A stretch of 64,000 nucleotides of DNA, from NCBI RefSeq assembly GCF_901709675.1, contig NC_051104.1:561001-625000 (forward strand), in the 5' to 3' direction. The position numbers and the translations under genes are program-made. The stretch comes from Syngnathus acus (Eukaryota > Chordata > Actinopteri > Syngnathiformes > Syngnathidae). Positions within the stretch are counted from its first letter, which is position 1, and every line of letters starts with the position of its first letter. This document shows positions 29,943-41,519 of this stretch, in pieces. Below the pieces are notes generated by a model. The model saw only the letters and a program-made list of their open reading frames with translations, searched no databases and was not told the origin of the DNA.

Positions 29943-31234
29943 CAGGGGTGGGCAAACTTTTTGACTCGCGGGCCGAACTGGGTTCTAAATTTGGACCGGA
30001 GGGCCGAACCAGGAGCAGATGGACGTAGTGTTTGTGTGAAGTAATATAAGCGACCTGTAAAGGTCATTGCATAAAAGATTTTGGCCTTTAGTAGGTAGTA
30101 AAGCATGGATATTCCAAACAAGTTTTTTGAAAACAAATGCATTTATTAACAGCATTAAAAAAAAAATCACTAAAAAACTGCTATCAGTGATTCTCATAAA
30201 ATACGACACTGTTATTATGAATAACAGTCTCCATCACTTCAGTGCCTGCAGGTCAGATTAATGAAAAATGTTTATCTTATGAGATCACATCAAACAGCAA
30301 ACATTCTGACCAAATATATCATCTTGAAGAATCGGTGAAAGCATACATCCAAATAAAGTAATCAAAACGGCAACACGGTGAGGGGTATCTGAACATCAGA
30401 GCAGAGTTTTAACTCACAAACACCTGGTAACAGAGGTGAGGAAACGGGAAACACTTCCTTAAAGTAAGCCTTAAGAACTTTACAGGTTAAGATTAGTCGC
30501 AAACAGGTGGTGCATCAATGTCCTTGAGCATCCTGCATTGTTTGAAAATGAGAATGGTCGCTAGTTTCAATCCCTGCTATGTGTACAAATCATATTCAAA
30601 ATGCATTTTTTTACAACAAACTTGAGAGCCTCCCCTTCATTTTCAGTGGGAACAGTGTTGTTGGTCTCCCTTTTTTGATAGTGCATCATAGTCTGGAGTA
30701 AAATGTGTTGTGGCAATTCTTAGGAGAGATCCGTTTACCTCGATCTGTGACGGGTTGATGTGGCTGAACGTCACGTCGCGTACGTCGAGCCAAATTGGCC
30801 ACTCTTTTAACATTCGGCACTCACTTCTTTTCTTCGGGCCACTCATTTTAATGGAAGGATTCCAGGGGAAGGTTTGTGGGTGGCTTTAGCGTAAAACTGT
30901 ATCTGAAAGCTCAGCGAGCGAATTACAAGAATGCTGTCGTCACAGCCCACGCTCTAAATTCGGGACTGATACAAATAGAGCGCGAGTGCGCCATGTCCGT
31001 ACTACTGAGTACGTACGTACACGCACTTGTGAGTGTGCACCGAGCTTTCTGACACGGCTTCCGGTAGTAAAGGCGCAGGCGAGCGGTTCCCCATCGACTG
31101 GGGAAACGCAGTCATTGCAGGCAAAATGACAAAAAAAAAAAGTTTAATAATACAATTAATTCAGGGTTGGCGGGCCGGATTAAACGGTCCCCTGGGCCGG
31201 ATGTGGCCCGCGGGCCGTAGTTTGCCCACCCCTG
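29943..31234. mobile_element. Non-autonomous hAT element, twin of 20499-21787
   Basis: Same termini as the twin, with perfect 8-bp duplication AACTAACC (29935-29942, 31235-31242). Near-identity over 1.29 kb points to recent movement. Differences are a few substitutions and a 3-bp indel near 30840. No transposase frame. Confidence 0.95.
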
Positions 31235-31242
31235 AACTAACC

Positions 31243-31530
31243 TCATGGATCCAATTCCAGGTCCCTCGAGCATGTCCCACAAGAGGTCAGCTGCACCTTT
31301 GGTCCACAAACCTCTCCGATACTGTAAAGCAGGCAAGAAAAAAACCGAGTAACATACCTTTTACACAAAATGCTTTTTTCTGTTTTAGATTTATATTTTT
31401 TTTTTAGATTCAAGTCATATCATTAGAAGAACAAAGTGGTACACTTTCACTTTTCATGTGTGCCAACCTTGATCAAAAATATACTTTTTAAGTTAAAATG
31501 CAAGTAAATGCACACATTTTTCCAAAAATA
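31243..31530. other. Unassigned DNA between two transposons
   Basis: The part near 31250-31350 looks weakly coding in more than one frame, but no family or consistent splice sites are visible. Confidence 0.3.
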
Positions 31531-32055
31531 TACCGTTTTTTCCATGTATAATGCGCAAAATTTAACTAATTTATTGTCCTAAAATCTGGGGTGCGCATTA
31601 TACATGGGTACAATTTTTTTTTTTTTTGAAGAAAATCATGGTACAACAATTTTTGAAGAAAATCTTGTCACGGATGGTTCTTTACAACGTCACTTTCCTC
31701 TCTTTTCATTTTAACCTAACTGATCGCGGTGGTGCCTTTCTGGGCAGTCGGAGAAATCAACGCCAACAAAAAAAATACATCCAGCCTAGTTAAGAAATCA
31801 CCAGAAAGATCACCATGACAATTGTGAATAATAAATAAATAATTATTATATATATTATATATATTATTATTCTAATAATAAATAATTGTGATAAATAACT
31901 GGAACATCACTCAAATATTGGTGATCCCGTTGAGAGTTTCACATATTTCTTCGCTATCGAGTTTGCTACTGCATGCGCAGTGATACTGACCGGCAGAAAA
32001 ACATCCGGTTGTTCCCAAAGATGATCTTTTTTCTGAAATAATTTTACGTTTACGG

Positions 32056-33914
32056 GCAAAATTACCGCCCACTTCGAGGACAGCAGGGACGCACGGCGCC
32101 TTTGGCAGGGCATTCAGACCATCACGGACTACAAGCCCGCGCCGCAGAGCTGTGATGGAGACGTCCGTCTGCTCGATGACCTCAACCGCTTCTTTGCTCG
32201 CTTCGACGCTCAGAACAGCACTTGCCCGCTGAAGGCAACTCCCCCTTCCCACGAGCTGCCCCTGTGCCTCTCCGCCGACAGCGTGAGGAGGACACTTGCC
32301 GCTATCGACATCCGTAAGGCGGCGGGCCCGGACAACATCCCGGGTCGAGCGCTGAAGGACTGCGCTGGTGAGCTGACGGGTGTCTTCACGGACATCTTTA
32401 ACACTTCCCTGCAGCAGGCCATCGTCCCGTCGTGTTTCAAAGCTGCCACCATCGTACCTGTGCCGAAGAAGCCTGCTCCGTCCTGCTTCAATGACTACCG
32501 CCCCGTGGCACTTACGCCCATCATCATGAAGTGCTTTGAGCGGCTTGTCTTGGAGCACATCCGGTCAGTTCTCCCCCCCACCATTGACCCCTTCCAGTTT
32601 GCGTACCGGGCCAAACGGTCCTCTGAGGATGCCATCTGCTCTGCCCTCCACTCGGCCCTCACCCACCTGGAGGGGAAGGACTCGTATGTGAGGTTGCTGT
32701 TTGTGGACTTCAGTTCTGCCTTCAACACCATTGTGCCGCAGCGTCTCATCAGCAAACTTGACAAGCTGGGCCTCAGTACCTGCCTCTGCAACTGGCTACT
32801 GGACTTCCTCTGTCAGAGGCCACAGGTGGTACGTGTTGGCGACAAGATCTCCGCCAGCATCACGCTGAGCACAGGGGCCCCCCAAGGCTGCGTGCTCAGT
32901 CCGCTGCTCTTCACCCTCCTGACGCATGACTGCGCTGCCACCTGCAGCGGCAACCACATAGTGAAGTTTGCTGACGACACGACTCTGGTGGGTCTCATCA
33001 CCAAGGGAGACGAGACTCAATACAGGCTGGAGGTTGACCTTCTGACCGCGTGGTGCAGGGACAACAACCTCCTGCTGAACGTCGACAAGACCAAGGAGAT
33101 TGTTGTTGACTTCCGGAAGGGTCACGCCCAACACCTGCCGCTGACCATCGACGGGGCTGTGGTGGAGCGAGTGAGCAGTGCCAGGTTCCTGGGGGTGCAC
33201 ATCAGTGATGATCTCTCCTGGTCCACCAACACCGCGTCGCTGGCGAAGAAGGCCCAGCGCCGCCTGTACTTCCTTCGGAAACTCAGGCGAGCGGGGGCTC
33301 CTCCGGCCGTCATGACTACTTTTTACCGCGGCACCATTGAGAGCGTCCTCTCCAGCTGTATTGCTGTCTGGGGTGGCAGCTGCACTGACCAAGACTTGAA
33401 GGCCCTGCAGCGCGTAGTGAAAACGGCTAGTAAGACTGTTGGTGCTTCTCTCCCCTCCTTGAAGGACATTTACACCTCCCAACTCACCCGCAAGGTGACC
33501 AAGATTGTGAGTGATGTGAGTCACCCCGCTCACTCTTTGTTTGAACTTCTGCCCTCTGGGAGGCGGTACAGGAGCCTGCGCTCCCGCACCACCAGACTTT
33601 CCAACAGCTTCGTACTCCAGGCTGTTAGGATCCTGAACTCGCTCCCCCTTTCAGCGTAGCGTCCTGTTCTTGCTGTATGCACACTGGCTCGGTTTTGCCC
33701 CTCATATTTAATGGGTCTGTTATTTATTCATCGCTCATTTTATTTTATTTTATTTATTATTTGTTATTTATGGTTTGGGCATTCTTGTTTTTGTTTTGTG
33801 TCGCCTACTTGTATGTCTCGTCACCGTGGGATGGAGGAAACGGAATTTCGGTTTCTTTGTGTGTCTTGACATATGAAGGGATTGACAATAAAGCTGACTT
33901 TGACTTTGACTTTG
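32056..33914 (+). mobile_element. L2/CR1-like LINE with open reverse transcriptase frame
   Basis: The frame is open from the truncation point to the stop at 33659. It encodes [46 protein letters not shown], catalytic FADDTTLVG and the C-terminal part. The 3' UTR ends in AATAAAGC and (TGACTTT)n. The copy lacks the endonuclease but has no visible break in the RT, suggesting recent insertion. Same family as 16769-18024. Confidence 0.9.
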
Positions 33915-33919
33915 ACTTA

Positions 33920-34878
33920 AGTAACCCGGCCAGGTCATACCAAAGACTATAAAAATGGGACCCATTGCCTCCCTGCTTGGCACTCAGCATTAAGGGTTGG
34001 AATTGGGGGGTTAGATCACCAAATGATTCCCGAGCGCGGCGCCGCTGCTGCTCACTGCTCCCCTCTCCCCCAGGGGATGGATCAAAATCACACGGGGATG
34101 GGTCAAATGCAGAGGACAAATTTCACCACACCCAGATGCATGTGTGATAGGGGTGTAACGATTCATCGATACACATCGATTAATCGATATAATGCTCTAC
34201 GATTTATTGGCATCGATGCTAAACGTAAACATCGATTTATATCGCCGTGTTTGACCTCGGACATTAGACGCGACTTTATTTTGAAATCCAGTTCATTGTT
34301 GCTTGCTTCCTCTTTCCGGGAGCAGTGCGCGGCGTGTTGTGTTGTGAGCAGAGCAGGCACGTGAAAGGGGAGTCGACAACTAGTACGCGGCTCCTGGGCT
34401 GGTGCTATGGCTAGTGTCCAAAAAGACGAGGAAATTTGCTTCAAGTCATTCGTTTGGAAGCACTTTGGATTCCAAAGAAAAAGTTTGTAAATCCTGCCAT
34501 GCGGTGATCAAATATTCAGGGACCACAAATCTCGCCACACATTTAAAGAAAAAACACGACATCAAAGTTCAGTGTTAAAATAAGCACTTTGTATACTACA
34601 ATACTCTTGTAATTTCCTAAATAAAGAGTTTGCAGTACCTTGTTGATTTTGCGTATGAATTGTTATAAATCAGGATATTGTTCTATATTTTTTATTAAAA
34701 AAAAAAAAAAAATATCGATCATAGAGCACTATATCGTGATGTATCGTGAATGAATCACAGCAGGCTTTAAGATATCGGCAAATATCGTATCGTGGTTCTT
34801 TGTATCGATATGATATCGTATCGTGACAAAACCCGCGATTTACACCCCTAGTGTGTGACGATCATTGGGACTTTAAAA
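33920..34878 (+). mobile_element. 5'-truncated SINE, split by a hAT
   Basis: It starts at ACCCGGCCAGGTCATACC (tRNA head missing), runs through the conserved body to CAGATGCATGTGTGA, and resumes after the hAT as GTGTGTGACGATCATTGGG with an A run. Confidence 0.85.
34148..34850 (+). mobile_element. hAT element with BED-finger remnant
   Basis: The ends are TAGGGGTGTAACGATTC and TTTACACCCCTA, with flanking 8-mers ATGTGTGA and GTGTGTGA (7 of 8). A plus-strand reading near 34435-34580 contains KVCKSCHAVIKYSGTTN and HLKKKH, a BED-type zinc finger, but with frameshifts. Many TATCGAT/ATCGATA words sit near both ends. Confidence 0.75.
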
Positions 34879-35119
34879 AAAAAAAAAAAAGTCAAAATTT
34901 GGGTGCGTATTATACATGGGTACAGGCTTTTTTCCAGCATCGACATGCCATTTTTAGGGTGCGTATTATACATGGGGGCGCATTATACATGGAAAAAAAC
35001 GGTACTTCTTACGTTGACATGTAAGTTTACAACTTGTAGAGCAATTATTTTGTTTCCTTTCACTGTGGCCCAAATAATCTTGTGCATTACAACAGGATCA
35101 TTTGGGAAATGAGCAATTA

Positions 35120-38100
35120 AAATCCATCCATCCATCCATCCATCCATCCATCCTCTTCCGCTTATCTGGGGTCGGGCAGCAGCTTTGGGAGGGACTCTCA
35201 GACTTCCCTCTCCCGGGTTTTTGCCTTAGCAACCGCCGAAGCTTGGCCATCCGGTACCTGTCAGCTGCCTCCGAAGTCCCGCAGGCCAAAACGGCCCGAT
35301 AGGACTCCTTCTTCAGCTTGACGGCATCCCTTACCGCCGGTGTCCACCAGCGGGTTTGGGGATTGCCGCCACGACAGGCACCAACGACCTTACGGCCACA
35401 GCTCCGGTCGGCTGCCTCAACAATGGAGGCGCGGAACATGGTCCACTCGGACTCATTGTCCCCCGCCTCCTCCGGGACGTGGGAAAAGCTCTGCCGGAAG
35501 TGGGAGTTGAAGCTCTTCCTGACAGGGGATTCTGCCAGATGTTCCCAGGACCCTCACAGTACGTTTGGGCCTGCCAGGTCGGACTGGCCTCTTCCCCCAC
35601 CATCGGAGCCAACCCACCAGGTGGTGATCAGTTGACAGCTCCGCCCCTCTCTTCACCTGAGTGTCCAAAACATGCGGCCGCAAATCCGATGACACGACTA
35701 CAAAGTCGATCATCGAACTGCGGCCTAGGGTGTCCTGGTGCCAAGTGCACACATGGACACCCTTATGCTTGAACATGGTGTTCATTATTGACAGTCTGTT
35801 AGGGTGGCGCTCACTCTAACTTATTTTGCAAGAACCACACGGGAGACAAGTAAGTCCTTTTAAACACCTGCAGGTGGAGAGTCCATTCGTCGCTGTGCGT
35901 ACAGCGATGATCGAATGAGGTCTGAGACTCAGGCCTCATGCAGGAGCATTTTTCTCGAGAGAAACAGAGTGGGGGTGAGAGTGGGGGTGAGAGTGGACAG
36001 GATGGGGTTGAAGCCCCTGGCCTGCTGATCAAAGCATAGCAGGGGGTCTTTTACGACGTTGTGTAAACAAAGCAACTTCGATTGCTTCCTCTGCAGCTAG
36101 TCAATCAGTTCAAAAGATCTTAGCACTTTGGTCTACTACTTTTGTTAAGACAGGACAAGCTAGGTAAAAGTTATTACAGGTTACATTCCAAGATAATCAT
36201 ACGATCAAGATAATCTGTAAACCCTAACATATCCCTCCTGTTTTATCATATGATTATGCCAACCCCGATCAATCAAACATAAGTAAGAAAATACAATGAC
36301 AGCAATCATTTCCAGTGAAGATGAGGTTTTCCCTCAATACTCCAGTCCAAATTTTGTGTGAGTGAAAAACCTGCGGCTAGATATTATTTTGCAGGAAAAG
36401 TCTCACACAGTCCCTCTGCCTTAGGTGACCAGAATGTTATCAATAACAGTTCAAGATAAAAATTGCTCGTGATTGTTCAGCCGTTGGGGGCTTGGCACGC
36501 CCACTGGTGGAGGGTGAGCACAATTCTCACCCCCTTCGCAGCTCTGCTCTGTCCGGGGAGAACTTGGAAATATCTGCCGCGTGGTCGCCGTCTTCAGTGG
36601 CTCAGGGTGGACTACCTGGCCACCAAGGGGGAAGAGGATTATTCTGCCTCTGTTTGAACTGGGGGCGGGGACGCTGTCGATGGCGGATCTGGTTCCTTGC
36701 AGGAACCCTTCACTGGGGCGCACTGGGACAGATGATACCACGTATCTCCATCAATTCTGAGTCCTTACTTCACGTGCTCCTCTTTTTAATGTTTTGGTTG
36801 CCCTGGTTACAGAGGCGTTGCTACACTAAAGGGAGGGGAGATTGTGTCTGTAGCAACGCTGATTAGCTAAGGAATGTAGTGTGGTGTGAATTAGCACTTC
36901 ATTGTCGGCCCGTGACCCCCGCAGAATTTGTCCTCTTTCCTCAACCAGCTGTCTTCCCCCATGGTTGGATGACTCGTCCTCGAGTGTGATCAGATAACTT
37001 GAATTGCCGCTTTCCTGTGGAACAATGCAACTAAACCTTTGCTAACTTTATCTACTTGGTAAATTAACACACAATAATAATGAGTAACTTGTCCTAAACA
37101 CTTCAACACACATTAAGTAAGTGTGAGGTAACTGGTATGCAGTTCCTTAAACAAACATTGAGTAAATATGGGATAACTTGTATGCAACTACTTCAAACTG
37201 TATATAACACTTAACAAAGAAAACCAGTTCTGATCAACAACAATCTATGAACCAAACCTACAGTTAACTAAAAGGAATGAAGTTTCTTTGAACCAAATAA
37301 GAACATTTCGCCTATGCAAATAAGCTCTGCTCATTGTTAGTGAAGGCCTCTTACAGGAACAAAAACACACAGACAACATAAGGACAGGAAGGATACATAT
37401 GGCTGACAGGGATCAAAAGACATCCCTGTCACTAAAGAGGAAGAACCTAGGTAAAAGGAAAGTCAAACTCGTAAAGACAAGGCCTCCAGGTCTGGCAGGC
37501 CAAGGCTTCACTTAAATTATTCCAACATTTCCCTCCTGTTTATCACATATTTGCTCAATTTTTACATTAACAAAAACAACCACTTCTCTCGATTTTCAGT
37601 TGTCAGATCACAAGTATGAGCACAAATAAGTTTATACCAAAAAGGATAAATGTTGCGACATTATCATTCGGAAACACACAGATCTGGGAAAAAGTCTGTA
37701 AACTCAAGTGCAAAAATTGCATCATCATCATCGTTATCATCAACATGCTGGCGTTCAGACATTAGGCATACTGCTGATCAAAGCATAGCAGGGGGTCTTT
37801 TACGACGTTGTGTAAACAAAGCAACTTTGATTGCTTCCTCTGCAGCTAGTCAATCAGTTCAAAAGATCTTAGCACTTTGGTCTACTACTTTTGTTAAAAC
37901 AGGACAAGCTAGGTAAATTATTACAGGTTACATTCCAAGATAATCATACGATCAAGATAATCTGTAAACCCTAACACAATCTGTCGAGCACAGAATTCCA
38001 ATAATAGAACACCGCTCGAGTTCAGATCGGTGGGGCTGTTCCTCCCAATCACGCCCTTTCAGGTCTCACTGTCATCACCCACGTGAGCATTGAAGTCACC

Positions 38101-38945
38101 CAGTAGAACGATGGAGTCCCCAGAAGGAGCGCTCTTCAGCACTTCTTCCAGGGACTCCAAGAAGGGTGGGTACTCTGAGCTGCCGTTTGTTGCATAGACA
38201 CAAACAACAGTCAGGACCCGTCCCCCCACCTGAAGGCGGAGGGAGGCTACCCTCTCGTTCACCGGGGTGAACCCCAATGTGCAGGCGCCCAGCTGGGGGC
38301 AATAAGTATACCCACACCTGCTCGACGCCTCTCACCGTGGGCAACTCCAGAGTGGAAGAGAGTCCAGCCCCTCTCGAGAGGGCTTGTACCGGAACCCAAA
38401 CTGTGTGTGGAGGCAAGTCCGACTATGTCTAGTCGGAACTTTTCTGCTTCGCACACCAGCTCGGGCTCCTTTCCAGCCAGAGAGGTGACATTCCATGTCC
38501 CAAGAGTTTCTGCAGCCGGGGATCGGACCGCCAAGGTCCCTGCCTTTGGCCGCGCCCAGCTCACAATGCACCCGACCCCTTTGGCCCCTCCCACAGGTGG
38601 TGAGCCCATGGAAAGGGGGACCCACGTTTCCTTTTCGGGCTGTGCCCGGCCGGGCCCCATGGGCGAAGGCCAGGCCACCAAACGCTCGCCTTCGAGCCCC
38701 ACCTCCACGCCTGGCTCCAGAGGGGGGCCCCGGTGACCCGCGTCCGGGCGATGGAAATCTGAGTCCATATATCTTTTTCATCATAAGGGGCTTTTTGAGC
38801 CATGCTTTGTCTGGCCCCTCACCTAGGACCCTTTTGCCATGGGTGACCCTACCAGGGGCAGGAAGCCCCAGCCAACATGGCTCCTAGGATCATTGGGACA
38901 CGCAAACCCCTCCACCATGGTAAGGTGACGACTCACGGAGGGGAG
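35120..38945 (-). mobile_element. RTE-like LINE lacking its reverse transcriptase, split by an LTR element
   Basis: Right part (38945-37977): 5' region and APE-type endonuclease, with WNVTSLAGKEPELVCE and [13 protein letters not shown]. Left part (35796-35120): endonuclease C terminus and linker (SMIDFVVVSSDLRPHVLDTQ), then a direct jump to the tail, which ends in (GGAT)n. The reverse transcriptase is deleted. The complementary RT part of the same family is at 59297-61097. RTE/Rex3-type assignment is likely but from memory. Confidence 0.75.
35797..37976 (-). mobile_element. Second copy of the TGTTAGGG LTR element, internally deleted
   Basis: LTR at 35797-36229 (433 bp, TGTTAGGG...CCCTAACA). 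A polypurine tract (AAAACAGGAGGGATA on the minus strand) directly abuts it, so this is the 3' LTR. A partial 5' LTR lies at 37770-37976. Flanks CAGTC and CAATC agree at four of five bases. The 1.5-kb interior has no open pol or env frame. Around 37513-37535 a second polypurine tract next to TGTTGGAATA suggests a piece of another LTR. Confidence 0.75.
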
Positions 38946-39423
38946 CAATTAAAATGTTCAGTGATAACATTTTGGACTCCTAATATTTTTTAAGGATCAA
39001 GTCATATAATACATGACCTTCTACTATATTTAAGATTAGGAGGCAAACGTTAAGGTCCACCTTTCTAGTCACCAGAGGCATAATGCTACATAGAAAGTGG
39101 GGAGGGCATGTAGTACCTTTCGAGATATGCAGATAGACGACCAGCAGCCGACGTGGAGCCTCCAGTATTCAAGTTTGGACATAAACATTTTGCATGGAAA
39201 AACATAGAAAAACAACGTTCAAATCAAACGCTTTCCTTGATTATCGATTGATTGACAGCCGAGTGAGTGCTACTTGTGGGTGTGCTAGCTAACGCTCCAC
39301 CTCTTGTTTCACAAGAGCTAGCGAGTTTCCACTGACGTAACGACTAACAATTATTCTCCTTTCATTTAATTGTTTACATGTATGCATTTACATATACATA
39401 CAGCAAATACAGAGCTTGGAACC
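38946..39423. other. Unassigned intergenic DNA
   Basis: I see no exon, repeat family or regulatory motif that I can support in this stretch. Confidence 0.5.
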
Positions 39424-40878
39424 AGGGCTGTGGACTCGGACTCGGGGACTCTGTCATTTTTGCCGGACTCGGACTCGGTGCTGATTTTGACCGAGTCCAC
39501 CGAGTCCGACAATAAAAAAAATACGGAGGAGGATGAGTTTGAAAAAGAACTTGATAGCATTGAGCGCCGCCGGCGTTTGTCGGCCGCCACCTCGCCAACC
39601 GACATAGATGAAGAAATTGGGGCAATGTTGGCACTTGGTCGAATGAAAGAGAGCCCATTTGTTACAGCTGATCGTTATCCGTCCGGCCTCAAGGCAGCGA
39701 CTCGGACACTAACAGCAATGCCAATCAGCCAAGTCAGCGTAGAGCGCCTGTTTTCCGGGCTCAAGTTTATCATGTCTGATCAGCGCGGCGCGATGAAGGC
39801 TGACTTGGTTGAGGCGATTTTGTTCCTAAGAACAAACTCAAGTCGTTGAATTGAAACTTGAAAGTATCTGTTTATTGTATTCGTTTATATCAGTGGTTCC
39901 CAAAGTGGGCGGTGAGGAAGAAAGGGGCGGTAGGGGGGCGGTAGGGGGGCGGTAGGGGGGCGGCAGTCGATTTGTACACAACACGCCGCTCTGGCCCAGT
40001 CAGATCCGACAGCATAGACTACAAAAGCAAAAGCTCAGGTTTGTAATTTCAAGCTTGTAATGTTCAGAATTTTATCTTATAATAAAAACCGCATTCTGGC
40101 GGTCAACATCATCTTGAGTTCAAGTCAACATGAAATTGGGGACTCGCCAGAACGCGCCGTGTTGTGTTGTGTTGAGCTGGTTAGGGCAGTGGTCCCCAAC
40201 CACCGGGCCGCGGACCGGTACCGGTCCGTGGGTCACTTGGTACCGGGCCGCCAAGCCGCACAGAATTTTTTTTTTATCGACGATCAATTAATTCAGGTCA
40301 AGACACTCGTCCCGGTCACGTGACATGTTTCCCCAGTCGAGCCCGCAAAGCTAATATGTGGCGACAGGCTAACTAACCAGGCAGTGAAGCATTCAAAACT
40401 GCTTCAACACGTGGAGACCAAGCATCCTGCAATAAAAGACAAACCTTAAATCACTTCGGGTGTCATTGTCTCCGATTACGTCTAGATGGGACCGGCTCGT
40501 TTCTGAGAAACAAACTCAATGCTCCCACTAATTCAACGTAATGGTAATGATATTATAAATGTATTATTTATTTATTTATATAAATGTATTATTTATTTAT
40601 ATAAATGCCGGTCCTTGGGGGGGGGGGGGGGCGCTAGGAATTCACTGGGGAGCCAAAGGGGGCGCCAGCCTGCAAAAGTTTGGGAACCACTGGTTTATAT
40701 GTTTAATAAAGACAAAGCCATCACAAAACTGTTGTAATTATTTAGATTTTGATCTAAATTAGCCTTGAATAAAGACTAAGCAGTCACATGAATTAACAGA
40801 AAAAATGGACAGCCGGACTCGGACTCGGTGGTCAAGAGGCCGGACTCGGTGCAAAAATCCGACCGAGTCCACAGCCCT
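39424..40878 (+). mobile_element. GGGCTGTGG-type element with hAT transposase C terminus
   Basis: Bounded by AGGGCTGTGGACTCGG and its inverted end CCACAGCCCT. A plus frame (about 39520-39849) ends with AMPISQVSVERLFSGLKF and DLVEAILFLRTN, the hATC dimerisation domain. The rest of the transposase is absent. The 39891-40692 hAT is nested in it. No clear target duplication. Related to 57696-59041. Confidence 0.75.
39891..40692. mobile_element. Non-autonomous hAT element, close copy of 24288-25114
   Basis: Same ends as its relative, with perfect 8-bp duplication GTTTATAT (39883-39890, 40693-40700). It lacks about 30 bp near the left end relative to the other copy. Confidence 0.9.
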
Positions 40879-41519
40879 GCTCACTACAAACCTGAAATGG
40901 TAACAACCCGAAGAGCTGCTCGCTGAAGCGGGAATGTACGGTAGCCGAGAAAGCTCAATTCAAATAGACACAAAAGCGCGTCTTTGACAACTTGTCAGAA
41001 GAGACACTCCCATATCATGCATACAACACTAGTTCAAATAATTAAGTAAACACGCATAAAAGACACTCAATGCGCTATATGGGAAATATCATTCTGGCAG
41101 AGCAAACCATTTAATGCTGCTATCTTTGGTGAGTAGAAGGGCAAGGCTGGTGGATGATATACAGGTGCATATCAATGAATTACAAAATGATAGAAAAAAA
41201 ACATAGTCAAGTCGTTTGATTGAAAAACATTATTATAGTATTTTATTTATGAAAGGAATCACGCAAAAAAACCTGCAAGGAATTGATGCACCAATTTCAA
41301 GAGGGTTCTTGTTGCTGTAACATGGCGGCAAAGCATTACTTTTATCTAAATAAAGCTTCTCAATTCATTTCAACAGAAAGGGAGAAAAAATTGCAACTAG
41401 GTGAAATCATGAACGCTGGGGGACAAATATCCAACTAGTGAAATAAATGAACTCCTCTCCAATTCTATCGAAGTGCACTTGTGGCTGTATTAGTGCATCC
41501 CTCCATTTCCACCCCCCCC
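40879..41519. other. gyg1 3' flank
   Basis: Non-coding AT-rich DNA, probably including the gyg1 3' UTR. TTTATT at several positions gives possible minus-strand AATAAA signals (for example near 41240). No repeat recognised. Confidence 0.45.

Larger units (their letters stand above)
31531..35004. mobile_element. TA-flanked MITE carrying LINE, SINE and hAT insertions
   Basis: The ends TACCGTTTTTTCCATG and CATGGAAAAAAACGGTA match the 8109 and 18658 copies. The MITE body is split by a LINE (32056-33914) and a SINE (33920-34878), and the SINE is split by a hAT (34148-34850). Without the inserts it would be about 0.65 kb. Confidence 0.85.

Noticed and set aside
31247-31350. Possible coding exon beginning MSHKRSAAP
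   Set aside because: Only 26 codons, no family, and no matching splice partners between two transposons.
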